From assembly GCA_016709225.1 (NCBI GenBank), contig JADJEE010000002.1, forward strand, positions 1,426,001-1,490,000: a stretch of DNA of 64,000 bases, in the 5' to 3' direction. A model generated the notes under the pieces. It was not told the DNA's origin. It made no database searches and saw nothing but the letters and a program-made list of their open reading frames with translations. This document shows, piece after piece, positions 15,909 through 25,443 of the stretch (positions within the stretch are counted from its first letter, which is position 1; every line of letters starts with the position of its first letter). Both the position numbers and the translations under genes were made by a program. The DNA is from Deltaproteobacteria bacterium (GTDB taxonomy: Bacteria; Myxococcota_A; Polyangia; Nannocystales; Nannocystaceae).

Positions 15909-18900
15909 CTACTCGTCGTCGTGCTCGGCCGCCGGCGCGCTGGCGGGCGCGACCGCGGGCCGCGGGCCCGCGCTCGAGGCCACCGGCGCATCGGCGCCGC
16001 GATGGGCACCGGCGGTCTTCGCCAGGACCTTGGCCTGGGCCGCGTTGACCTGCTTGCCGTGGTGCAGCCGCGCGTAGCGCTCCTCGAGCGGACGCGAGAG
16101 CCCGGCCTCGGCCAGCAGCAGGTCGGGCTTCGCGGCCTGCTCGGCGCCGAGCCGCTGCTGCGCCGCCTCGAGCTTCGCGAGCAGCTCGGCCTGGTACTGC
16201 TGCAGGCGCTCGGCCACCGCCAGGCGCTTGCCCTTCTCGCGCCGCAGGTCCTCCTGGTAGCGCTTGAGGAAGTAGCCGATGGTCTCGACGCGGATCTTGA
16301 TCGAGCCGGTGGGCTTGTTCTCGTCGATGTCCTTGAACGAGAAGTACGGCGTGCCCGAGGTCTCGACGATCTCTTCGATGACCGAGTAGATCGGCGCATC
16401 GTGGCCGCACTTGAAGCTCGACAGCTCGAGCGCCACCAGGTTGGGGTGACGCGCGGTGTACTTGGCGGCCCACACCTTCTGGTTGGTGTTCTCCGAGTAG
16501 CTGTTCTTCCACACGTCGTAGATGTCGAACGGCGTCTGGATGAAGCCGGCGTCGATGTCGGCCTGGAACAGCGGCCGCACGATGTCGTCGTCGATCGGCA
16601 GCGAGTGGATGGTGAAGATCGGATAGCCGAGCTTCTGCAGCTCGTCCGGGATCTCGTGGTTCATGCCCGGATCGTTGTGGTACGGGCGCGCCAGCAGCAC
16701 GATGCCGATGCGGTCCTCGGCCTCGAGCTGCTTCAAGGTCTCGCGCGCCTGCGCGCGTAGCTCGACCACGAACTGCTCCTGCGCGAGGTAGCCCTGCTCG
16801 ATCGCGCGGGCGTTCTCCTCCTCCGACAGGCCGAGCAGCTCGCCGAAGTAGCCGAACATCTCCTTCTTGCAGAGCTTGGGCTCGCGCATGTGCACGAACG
16901 GCACCACCAGCTCGATGCCGCGCTCCTTGAAGATGTCCTTCTCCTTGAGGAAGGCCGCCTTGGTGGTGTCGGCGGAGCCCACCACGGTCGGGCACGCACG
17001 CGCGCCGACGTTGTTGGTCAGCCACGTGTCCATCGAGTCGACCTGCGGGAACACGATGAGGTCGAGCGGCTTCTTCTTGTGCTTCACCTCGAGCAGGTTG
17101 TGCATGTGCGCGATGCACACCTTCGATGGGAAGCACGGATCGATCGCACCGCGCTTGGCGCCCTCCTTGTAGAGCTCCTCGGAGGTGAAGTCCGAGTACA
17201 CCAGGTTCTTGGCGGGGATGCCGAGCGCCTCGAAGTAGGCCGAGAAGAAGGGGTTCTGCGAGTACTGGTTGAGCACGCGCGGGATGCCGATGCGCAGGCT
17301 CTTGCGGCGGCGGATCTTCTCGGCGCGCGCCTCGGTGGCAGCACGACGCTCGGCGACCACGCGGGCCAGCTCGAGCTTGTCCTTGGTCTTGGCGACCAGC
17401 TCGGCGACCTTGGGGCTGCGGTTCAGCTTCGTCAGCCAGCCATCGACCTTCGCCTGCATGCCGGCCAGCGCGGGCGGCAGCTCGACGGTCTCGGGCAGGC
17501 CGAGCCCGCGCAGCACGTGCTCGGGATCGTCGGCGACCAGCGGCGGCTTCACGGCGCGCCAGATGTCCTTGGCGGCCACCGCGGCGTAGTTCGGGAAGTC
17601 CTTCTTGGCCTGGTCGAGGCCGCTCTTGATCTTGCGCATCTTCTCGACGTCCTCGACCTCGCCCTTCTCACAGGTGGCGATGATGAGGCGCTTGGTCGCG
17701 ATGTGCGTCGACTCGGTGTGCTTCTTGATCTGCACCAGCTGGCCCTGGGCCATGCGCTGCTCGGCCTCGGAGGTCGCGATCTCGAGGTCGACGTCGATGA
17801 AGGTGCGCAGGCACTTGTTCTTGCAGAAGTAGCAGCGGGTGCTCTCGTCGCGCTTCTGCGTGTAGCCGATGGTCGGGACCTTCTCGAGGCCGATCCACTC
17901 GGTCTGCTTGCCGAGCTCGAGATGCAGACGGCGGGCCTCCTTGGCCGCGCCGATGGCCCCCGACTCGCCGCAGTGCTTGTGCACGATGACGTCGGGCTTG
18001 GCGCCCTTCTGGCGGAACTGCTCCTCGATGAAGTCGACCTGCGACTTCACGGCCGCCATGTTGTGCTGGGTGCCGCCCTGCAGCACGAAGCGGGTGCCCA
18101 GCTTGGCGAGGTTGGGGATCTGCGACACGTACAGCCAGATGTTCTTCGGCAGCACGTTGGCGAGCCCGGCCATGATCTCCTCGGGCGACCAGCCTTGGCG
18201 CTGGAAGTCGACGATGTCGGACTGCATGAACACCGCGCAGCCGTAGCCGAACATCGGCATGCTCTCGGCCTTGAAGGCGATGTCGGCGTACTGCTTGACG
18301 TCGTAGCCGAAGCCGACCGCGGTGCCCTGCAGGAAGTAGCCGTTGCCGGCCGAGCACTGCGTGTTGAGCTTGAAGTCCTTCACCTTGCCGTTCTTCAAGA
18401 TGATGATCTTGATGTCCTGGCCGCCGACGTCGCAGACCACGTCGACGTCGTCGTAGAAGTGAAGCGCGCTCTCGCAGTGCGCGACGGTCTCGACGATGGC
18501 AGCGTCGGCCCGCAGCACGTCCTTCAGGATGTCCTTGGCGTAGCCGGTGGTGCCGATGCCGAGGATCTCGAGCGTGGCGCCGGCGCCCTCGACCTGCGCC
18601 TGTAGGTCGGCGAACAGGTCCTTGGTGTCCTCGATGGGGTTACCCTTCGACAACTGGTAGACCTTCGCGAGCACGGTGCCCTCGGCGTCGAGCAGCACCG
18701 CCTTGCTCGAGGTCGAGCCACCGTCGATGCCCATGTACGCCTGCACGTGTTGGCCGGGCTGGAAGCTGGCGGGCACGAACTTGGGCGGCTTGTAGCGCTC
18801 GAGGAATGCGTCGAGCTCCGCGTCGCTGTTCGAGAGCCCGCGGCCGCCGGCCTTCTTCTTCTCTTCGGTGCGCCCGACCTCGATGTACCACTGCAGGCCC

Positions 18901-19802
18901 TCGGTGCCCTTGTAGCGGCCGACGTGCTCGTCCTCGTCCTTGCCGAACTCGGCCGCGCCGATGGCCGCATAGTACTGCGCGTTGTCGGGCACGATGATGA
19001 GCTCGGCGGGGTCCTTGCCGCCCTCGCCGTAGCCCTCGGGCAGCTCGACGTTGCGCTCGGCCCAGATCGGCGGGATGTTGGCCTTCCACGCCTCGACCAT
19101 GCCCTTGATGTACGTGTTGGGTCCGCCCAGCAGCATCACGTGCGGCATCAGCGTGTGGCCGCGGGTCAGCACGGCGAGGTTCTGCTGGATGATCGACTCG
19201 AACAGCGAGGCCATCAGCTCGTCGGCCGGCACGCCCATCTTCTGCAGCGAGTTGATGTCGGTCTCGGCGAACACGCCGCACTTGCCGGCGACCGGGTGCA
19301 GCTTCTTGCCGGCATGACCGGCGTTGCAGAGCTCCTGCGGCGGCAGCTTGAGCTTGGCGTTGATCTTGTCGATGACCGCACCGGTCCCGCCGGCGCACTT
19401 GTCGTTCATCGACGGGATCTTCTTCTTGCGGCCGGAATCCTTGTCGGGCTTGAAGACGATGATCTTGGCGTCCTGACCACCGAGCTCGATGACCGAGTTG
19501 ACCTCGGGGTGCAGCTTCTCGACGCACAGCGAGACCGCGTTGACCTCCTGCACGAACTTGGCACCGATGAAGCGGCCGACGTTGGTGCCGCCCGAGCCGG
19601 TCATGAACACGCGCGCGTTGTCGGGCGTGACGCCGGCATCGCGCTCGATGTCCTTCAGCATCTCGAAGGCCTTCTCGGGCTGCTTGCTGTCGTGGCGGCG
19701 GTAGTCCTTCCAGACGATCTCGTCGGTGACTGCGTCGATGACCACCGCCTTCACGGTGGTGGAGCCGAGGTCGAAGCCGATGCGGAAGCGTGCGGTCGTC
19801 AT
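15909..19802 (-). CDS. Giant acyl-CoA dehydratase activase (BcrAD/BadFG, two ATPase modules)
   Basis: A 1297-residue protein with two ASKHA ATPase modules: the first (about residues 1-300) with FDLGSTTVKAVVID and Cys 136 in NDKCAGGTGAVIDKI, the second (about 370-650) with GIDGGSTSSKAVLLD and NTQCSAGNGYFLQGTA. A Cys cluster CYFCKNKCLRTF and a DUF2229/dehydratase-like C-terminal region (SLRIGIPRVLNQYSQNPFF, GARACPTVVGSADTTK, LLARPYHNDPGMNHEIP) follow. Such activases use ATP to inject an electron through a [4Fe-4S] cluster into 2-hydroxyacyl-CoA dehydratases or benzoyl-CoA reductases. The single polypeptide carries all modules, and no separate dehydratase subunit lies nearby. The ATG at 19802 is preceded by GGACAGGA; an alternative start is 54 nt upstream. 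Confidence 0.9.
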   Translation of the reverse strand: MTTARFRIGFDLGSTTVKAVVIDAVTDEIVWKDYRRHDSKQPEKAFEMLKDIERDAGVTPDNARVFMTGSGGTNVGRFIGAKFVQEVNAVSLCVEKLHPEVNSVIELGGQDAKIIVFKPDKDSGRKKKIPSMNDKCAGGTGAVIDKINAKLKLPPQELCNAGHAGKKLHPVAGKCGVFAETDINSLQKMGVPADELMASLFESIIQQNLAVLTRGHTLMPHVMLLGGPNTYIKGMVEAWKANIPPIWAERNVELPEGYGEGGKDPAELIIVPDNAQYYAAIGAAEFGKDEDEHVGRYKGTEGLQWYIEVGRTEEKKKAGGRGLSNSDAELDAFLERYKPPKFVPASFQPGQHVQAYMGIDGGSTSSKAVLLDAEGTVLAKVYQLSKGNPIEDTKDLFADLQAQVEGAGATLEILGIGTTGYAKDILKDVLRADAAIVETVAHCESALHFYDDVDVVCDVGGQDIKIIILKNGKVKDFKLNTQCSAGNGYFLQGTAVGFGYDVKQYADIAFKAESMPMFGYGCAVFMQSDIVDFQRQGWSPEEIMAGLANVLPKNIWLYVSQIPNLAKLGTRFVLQGGTQHNMAAVKSQVDFIEEQFRQKGAKPDVIVHKHCGESGAIGAAKEARRLHLELGKQTEWIGLEKVPTIGYTQKRDESTRCYFCKNKCLRTFIDVDLEIATSEAEQRMAQGQLVQIKKHTESTHIATKRLIIATCEKGEVEDVEKMRKIKSGLDQAKKDFPNYAAVAAKDIWRAVKPPLVADDPEHVLRGLGLPETVELPPALAGMQAKVDGWLTKLNRSPKVAELVAKTKDKLELARVVAERRAATEARAEKIRRRKSLRIGIPRVLNQYSQNPFFSAYFEALGIPAKNLVYSDFTSEELYKEGAKRGAIDPCFPSKVCIAHMHNLLEVKHKKKPLDLIVFPQVDSMDTWLTNNVGARACPTVVGSADTTKAAFLKEKDIFKERGIELVVPFVHMREPKLCKKEMFGYFGELLGLSEEENARAIEQGYLAQEQFVVELRAQARETLKQLEAEDRIGIVLLARPYHNDPGMNHEIPDELQKLGYPIFTIHSLPIDDDIVRPLFQADIDAGFIQTPFDIYDVWKNSYSENTNQKVWAAKYTARHPNLVALELSSFKCGHDAPIYSVIEEIVETSGTPYFSFKDIDENKPTGSIKIRVETIGYFLKRYQEDLRREKGKRLAVAERLQQYQAELLAKLEAAQQRLGAEQAAKPDLLLAEAGLSRPLEERYARLHHGKQVNAAQAKVLAKTAGAHRGADAPVASSAGPRPAVAPASAPAAEHDDE

Positions 19803-20032
19803 GGGGCGGTCCTGTCCGAGGGGGTCCTCGTCGGGTGACGCGAGTGTCACTGACACGCGTGTCTAGTCAAAGCGTTCGCATGCTTTTGGCACCTTTGGGG
19901 GTGCTGGGCAAGGAATTCGAGGCCTGCGGACAACGCGCGCAAGCCCCGGAGGCCGATCCGCGGGGGGCGGCCAAACAGAAGGCACAAGATGGCGGCAGGT
20001 GTGGGCGTCCGATCCCTCGGGTGTCCGAGGCG

Positions 20033-22772
20033 ATGCGCTCCGCGACCATTCGTGACGACTTCGAGGCCGCCGCGGCCGAGCTCGAGTGCGCGGCACGGCA
20101 TGCGCAGGCCGAGGTCGCGCGGCAGCTGTTCGGCAGCCCGTCGTCGGTGGCCCGCATCGACGATCGCTACCGACGGCTGGGACGCATCGGTGCGGGTGGG
20201 CAGGGCGCGGTGTGGCGGGCCTACGACGAGCAGCTCGCGCGCGAGGTCGCGATCAAGACCGTGCACCTGACGCGCGCCAGCCCACAGGCGCAGGCGTGGT
20301 TGCGTCGCGAGGCGCGGACCCTCGGGCGCCTCACCCACCCCGGTGTGGTCGCGGTCTACGACCTGGGCCTGTGTCCGGCGGCGCACTTCGGCGAGGACGG
20401 AGATCGCACGGTCCTCTATACGGTGATGGAGCTGGTCGACGGCGAGACCCTGGCCGACTGGCTCGCGCGCGCGACACGGAGCGTCGACGAGGTCCTCGGC
20501 GTGATGGCGCAGGTCGCCGATGCACTCGCCGCGGTGCACCGCGCGGGCCTGGTGCACTGCGACGTGAAGCCCGCCAACATCCTCGTCGCCGGCGCGCGGG
20601 TGAAGCTGGCCGACTTCGGACTCGCCCATGCAACCCGGGCGCTGGGTGAGGCGGTCGCGCTGCGATCCGAAGCCGGCGTCGACGCGACGACGCTCGAGAG
20701 TGACGTCGCGCGCACGAACGCGAGCCATCCGGCCGGCGGCACCCTGCGCTACGTCGCGCCCGAGCAGATGCTCGGCGAACGCATCGATGCTCGCGCCGAC
20801 GAGTTCGCGTTCGCGGTGACGCTGTTCGAGGCGCTGTTCGGCCACGCGCCCCACGGCGGACAGTCGCCCGCGGCTTGGCTGCAGGCAAAGCGGGACCGGT
20901 GCACCGCGGCAGCCGAGCGCACGGCTGCCGCGCGCGGCGTATCGTGCACTGGCTCGCGGGCTCGCGGGCGATCCGGCGCAGCGCCACGGCGGTCCCCGTG
21001 TCGCCCTCGACGCGATCCTGCGCGGTCGTCGGAGCCGGCGTGGGCCGGCGATGGTGGCCGTCGCCGCGGTGCTCGGCCTCGGCGGGCTCGCGGGGCCCCG
21101 CGACGCCACCTGCCCCGCGCCCGAGCTGGCAGAGCTCGGCGAACCGCTGCAACGCGAGCTCGGCGCGGCCCTGCGTGACGCGGGCATGTCGTTCGTCGCC
21201 GAGCGTGCCGTCGACCGCATGCGCCACCACGACGCCGCCCTGCGCGACCTGCATCAGCTCGCCTGCGATGGTGGCTCCCTGCAGGCGTCGGCATGCGTGG
21301 CCGAGGTCGACGCGCAGACGCGAGCGATCGCCGACGTGCTCGCACACGGCGTCGGCGATCGCCGTCGCGTGCTCGCGGTGCTGTCGCGACTGTCCGATCC
21401 GCTCGCATGCGTCGACGGCGAGTACGCCTCGGAGGCCCCGGGGATCGCCCTCGACGACGCGCGGGCGTGGCGGGCCTGGGCCGAGCTGGTCGCCGCGCGT
21501 GCGCTCGACGATGCCGGCGATCCAGCGGCCGCGCTGGCCCGCATCGACGCGCTGCCGCAGGCCGGGATCGACGCGCTCGCACACGAGCTCGGCATCACGC
21601 GGGGCGGCCTGCTGCGCGAGATGGGCCGCTACGCCGAGGCGGGCGTCGCCTTCGACGCGGTCTTCCGCAGCGCCGAGGCGGCCGGCGACGACCTCGCGGC
21701 CGCCCGCGCCGCGGTCGGACTCGCATTCGTCCACGGCATCCACGGCGCCGACCTCGAGCATGGGCAACGATGGGTCCGTAGCGGCTACGCCCACGTCGCG
21801 CGCGGCGAGCTGCCAGCAACCGTCGTGGCCGACCTCGCCAACGCCGAGGGCGCGATGCTGTTCGTCGCCGGCCGCCACGTCGACGCGCGCGCGGTGATCA
21901 CCGATGCGCTCGCGCAGGCCCGCGAGCTGCCGCCGGCGCGCACGCGGGCGCTGCGAGAGAACCGGGCCAGCCTCGCCGCGACCATGGGCGATCGCTCCGC
22001 GATCGACGAGTTTGCACGGCTGCTCGACGAGACCGTCGAGACCCTCGGCGAGACCCACCCCACCGCGTTGCGCACGCGCTCCAACCTCGCCACCGCGCAG
22101 CTCCGCTTCGGCGAGCACGCGGCCGCCCGCACGAACTTCGAGCAGGTGCTCGCGTTGCGCGATGGCGCCTTCGGATCCGAATCCGTCGAGAACGCACGGG
22201 TGCTGAGCCAGCTCGCCGACCTCGACGTCGCCGCGGGTGACGTGGTCGGCGGGCTCGCACGCCTGGCCGCCGCCAACGAGCTGCGCGCCCGGGTGCTGAC
22301 GGTCGACCACCCGGAGCGCGCCAACGGGGTGCTGCAGCTGATCGAGATGCTGCTCGACAGCGGCGATCTCGAGGGTGCGCAGCGCATGCTCGCGATCCAC
22401 CGCGACAACATCGCGGCCCACTTCGGCCTCGACGAGCCGATCGGACAGGATCTCGTCGAGCTGGTCGCACGCGTGGCCGAGGCCCGCGGGGACGTCCGGA
22501 CCGCCGCAGCGGCGTACGCCGACGTGCTCGCGGGCCTCGTTGCGATCGGTCGCGATGATGCCGATCTGGCAGGCCTCGCGCTGGCGAGCGCGCGCACCCA
22601 CCTCGCGGCCGGGCCGGCCGCTGGCGACCTCGCAGCCGCCGTGGCTGCGCTGGCGCTCGCGCGGCGCGGTCGCGACCGACTCGGCGACGACGAGCTCGTG
22701 GAGCTCGCAGCGCTCGAACGGCGGGCCGCGACGATCGACAGCTCGGGCGACCCGAACGCGCGCGGCTCCTGA
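20033..22772 (+). CDS. Ser/Thr protein kinase with TPR-like region, frameshifted
   Basis: The N-terminal kinase has the glycine loop IGAGGQGAVWRA (residues 52-63), Lys 75 in VAIKT, the catalytic loop HCDVKPANILV, DFGLA and GTLRYVAPEQ. The usual HRD is HCD, so this is a non-RD kinase. The kinase frame fails between about 20895 and 20940. Shifting by one base restores AYRALARGLAGDPAQRH, the normal kinase end, then a membrane segment (VAVAAVLGLGGLAG) and about 550 residues of TPR-like helices with ETLGETHPTALRTRSNLA to the stop at 22772. Corrected, it is about 912 residues, typical of myxobacterial kinase-TPR receptors. Either an assembly error or a broken gene. Confidence 0.75.
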
Positions 22773-22843
22773 CGCAGCGCATCCCCGAGGGCCGCGGCCG
22801 CGCTTTGACCCTCGCGCGGCTTTGCCGGCATGCTTGCGGCGCG

Positions 22844-23194
22844 ATGCCGCGGTTGGCCACAGGCAATCTGCTCGATACCCCCGACGCGCCGAACCACGGC
22901 GAGCGCTTCACGAGCTTGGCGGAGCTCGGTGGCGTGACGATCGAGTCCATCGTCAGCTCCGCGACCCCCGACGCCGGCGCGTACGATCAGCCCCACGACG
23001 AGTGGGTGGTGCTACTCGCGGGCAACGCGACGATCGAGGTCGAGGGCCGCGCGCACGTGCTGCGCGCGGGCGACTGGATCCTGCTGCCGGCCCACGCGCG
23101 CCACCGCGTACTCGCGACCTCGGCCGGCGCGCGATGGCTGGCGGTCCACGTCGGTGCAACCACGACGCCCCCGACGGGGTCGAAGCGCACGTGA
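22844..23194 (+). CDS. Small cupin-domain protein
   Basis: A 116-residue single-domain cupin. Both cupin motifs are seen: YDQPHDEWVVLLAGNATIEV (motif 1; Glu present, first His pair reduced) and LRAGDWILLPAHARHRVLAT (motif 2, with PAHARHR). Such proteins bind a metal and are isomerases, dioxygenases or sensors; none can be picked here. The ATG at 22844 gives a compact protein; a TTG 39 nt upstream is in frame but adds unrelated residues. Its stop overlaps the GTG of the DUF3667 gene. Confidence 0.82.
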   Translation: MPRLATGNLLDTPDAPNHGERFTSLAELGGVTIESIVSSATPDAGAYDQPHDEWVVLLAGNATIEVEGRAHVLRAGDWILLPAHARHRVLATSAGARWLAVHVGATTTPPTGSKRT

Positions 23195-24099
23195 GCGACG
23201 ACGCGGTGAGCGACGACGCGGTGGGCGAGGCCGCTGCCCCGCCGACGTCGAGGGGCCGCTGCCACAACTGCGAGGCGCCACTGCATGGCCCTTTCTGCAG
23301 CGCGTGCGGCCAGCGCGACCGCGATCCCGGGCGACCGCTGTGGGCGATCATCCGCGAGTTCCTGGTCGAGACCTTCGTGCTCGACGGCCGCCTCGCGACC
23401 ACGCTGCGGGCGTTGTTCACCCGGCCGGGCCTGCTGACCGCCGAGTTCCGCCACGGCCGGCGGGCCCGCTACACCTCACCGCTACGGCTGTACCTGGCGA
23501 TGAGCGTGCTGGCGTTCTCGTCGATCGCGATCCGCGGTTGTGTCGATGCATCGAGCTTCGACGGCGACACCCCGATGCTCGTGCGCCCCGACGTGCAGGA
23601 CGGTGAGATCGTGCCGGGCGCCGACGCCAACGCGCCGTCCGGTGACGGATGGGGCCCGCGACTGGGACGTCGCATCACCGGGCAGGCGCGGAGGTTCGCC
23701 CAGCTGACCCCGACCGAGCAGCGCAAGCGGGCATTCGAGGGCATGACCACCCACGTCCCGCGCATGCTGTTCCTGGCGGTGCCGATCTTCGCGCTGCTGG
23801 TCGAGCTCCTGCTCTGGCGTCGCGCGATCCGCCACACCTACGTCGACTGCCTGGTGTTCGGGCTGCACGTGCATGCGCTGTGGTTCGTGGTCGTCGCGCT
23901 CACGACCATCTTGCCCGATCGCATCGGCGATCTGCTGGTGCTGGCGACGATGATCCACACCACGCTCGCCCTGCGCCGCGCGTTCGAGCTGTCGTGGGCG
24001 GCGACGTGGTGGCGGGCGCTGCTGCTCGCCATCAGCTACGGCATCACGCTGGCGATCGCCGTGAGCGCGGCCTTCCTCATCACGATCGTCTCCGGCTGA
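23191..24099 (+). CDS. DUF3667 membrane protein with N-terminal zinc ribbon
   Basis: A 302-residue protein from a GTG overlapping the cupin stop (GTGA). Residues 24-42 form a four-Cys zinc ribbon, CHNCEAPLHGPFCSACGQ, followed by the DUF3667 block REFLVETFVLDGRLATTLRA and FTRPGLLTAEFRHGRRARY. After a hydrophobic stretch (LRLYLAMSVLAFSSIAI) and a soluble loop there are three to four further membrane helices (MLFLAVPIFALLVELLL, VHALWFVVVALTTIL, WRALLLAISYGITLAIAVS). Role unknown; the family is common in myxobacteria and Bacteroidetes. Confidence 0.88.
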   Translation: MSDDAVSDDAVGEAAAPPTSRGRCHNCEAPLHGPFCSACGQRDRDPGRPLWAIIREFLVETFVLDGRLATTLRALFTRPGLLTAEFRHGRRARYTSPLRLYLAMSVLAFSSIAIRGCVDASSFDGDTPMLVRPDVQDGEIVPGADANAPSGDGWGPRLGRRITGQARRFAQLTPTEQRKRAFEGMTTHVPRMLFLAVPIFALLVELLLWRRAIRHTYVDCLVFGLHVHALWFVVVALTTILPDRIGDLLVLATMIHTTLALRRAFELSWAATWWRALLLAISYGITLAIAVSAAFLITIVSG

Positions 24100-24106
24100 C
24101 GCTCGG

Positions 24107-25441
24107 CTAGACCAGCACGCCGTCGATGATGCCGGTGCCGTCGTCGCCGAACACCGCACCCCCGAGCCCGAAATTGCCCTGCACGCCGAAGCCCTGCAGC
24201 AGTGTGGCGTGCAGGTTGGCCAGCGGCGCCGGACCGTTGGCCGGGAACGCGATCTGGCGGCCGGTCGCCTGCACGATGCCGCCACCGCCGAAGATGTGCG
24301 GACAGTTCCGGGCGTGGTCGTGCGAGCTGCCCTCGCCCATGCTGCCGATCGCCAGCACCACGGTGTCGTCGAGCAGCGTGCCGCCCGACTCCCCGGGGGT
24401 GTCGCGCAGCAGCTGCAGCATCGCGCCCAGCTGCTGTGCGTGCCAGGTCTCGACCCGCTCGAGCCGGTCCTTGCCGGTCTGATCGCCGAAGTGCGACAGC
24501 GCGTGGTGGCCACCGGGTGCGTCGAGAAAGTCATGGGAGCGGCCGCTCAGGCCGAACTCGATCATGAAGCTGATGATGCGGCTCTGGTCGCACTGCAGCG
24601 CCAGGCGGATGAGCTGATGGAACGCCGCCACCCGCTCGGCGTACTGCAGGCCCCCGAGCGGTGGCTCGGGGTGGGCCTCGCAGCTGGCCGCCGCCGTGGT
24701 CAAGCTCTTCTCGAGCTCGCGCAGCGCGTCGAAGTAGCCCTCGAGCCGCACGCTGTCGTTGGCGCCGAGCCGCTGCTGCAGCGCGCGCGCGTCGTCGTCG
24801 ACGAAGTCGAGCACCGACTTGTTCGACTTGCGGCGCAGCTCCGCGGCTGCGCCCTGCAGGCCGTCGACGCCGTTGCCGAACACGCGCTCGAACGCCGCCA
24901 GCGGATCGATGCCGAACCCCAGCGCCTCACCGGGCCCCGCCCACGAGATGCTCTGGGTGTACGCGCACGACGAGCCACCGACATCGCAGGGCCCGGGCTC
25001 ACCTGCGCTCCACTGCAGCGACGAGAAGCGGGTGTCGGGCATCCGCTGCTGCACGATGATCTGATCGAGCGAGACGTTGTTGTGCAACACGCCGCCCGCG
25101 ACATCGGGGATTGCGGTGCCGGTCATGATGGTTCCGGTGCCCATCGCGTGCGCGGCCCCGGGGCTCATCAGCGCCGCGGTGTTGGTGAGGTTCACCAGCG
25201 ACAGCAGCTTGTCGGCGAACGGCTGCAGCGCGGCCGACTGCGCCGGGAACACCGGCGCGCCGGTGGCCATGCTCGGCACCCACCACTCGGGGCGGCGCCC
25301 GTTGGGGAAGTAGTAGACCAGCAGCCGTGGGATGGCCCCGCCAGCGGCGCTCGCCTGGGGCGTGAACAGCTCGAGCGTGGGCAGCGCGAGCATCGCCCCA
25401 CCCGCGCCCAACAGCCATCGTCGTCGTGTGAACGCGCGCAT
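24107..25441 (-). CDS. DUF1552 family Tat-exported protein
   Basis: A 444-residue protein starting MRAFTRRRWLLGAGGAMLAL, an apparent twin-arginine signal followed by a cleavable hydrophobic segment. Family landmarks are LLVYYFPNGRRPEWWVPS near the start, SLDQIIVQQ, and a C-terminal SFMIEFGLSGRSHDFLDAPGGHHALSHFG then NCPHIFGGGG, which are typical of DUF1552 proteins. It sits 2 nt downstream of the DUF1592 gene, the standard pairing in Planctomycetes and myxobacteria. The pair is thought to act on the outside of the cell; activity unknown. Confidence 0.92.
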   Translation of the reverse strand: MRAFTRRRWLLGAGGAMLALPTLELFTPQASAAGGAIPRLLVYYFPNGRRPEWWVPSMATGAPVFPAQSAALQPFADKLLSLVNLTNTAALMSPGAAHAMGTGTIMTGTAIPDVAGGVLHNNVSLDQIIVQQRMPDTRFSSLQWSAGEPGPCDVGGSSCAYTQSISWAGPGEALGFGIDPLAAFERVFGNGVDGLQGAAAELRRKSNKSVLDFVDDDARALQQRLGANDSVRLEGYFDALRELEKSLTTAAASCEAHPEPPLGGLQYAERVAAFHQLIRLALQCDQSRIISFMIEFGLSGRSHDFLDAPGGHHALSHFGDQTGKDRLERVETWHAQQLGAMLQLLRDTPGESGGTLLDDTVVLAIGSMGEGSSHDHARNCPHIFGGGGIVQATGRQIAFPANGPAPLANLHATLLQGFGVQGNFGLGGAVFGDDGTGIIDGVLV

Positions 25442-25443
25442 GA

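Noticed and set aside
20331..22601. 756-residue open frame on the minus strand
   Set aside because: Antisense of the kinase-TPR gene at 20033-22772; repeats and motifs lie on the plus strand.
22820..22842. Possible sigma-54 promoter (GGCATGCTTGC)
   Set aside because: The GG and GC elements are about four bases too close together for a -24/-12 promoter.
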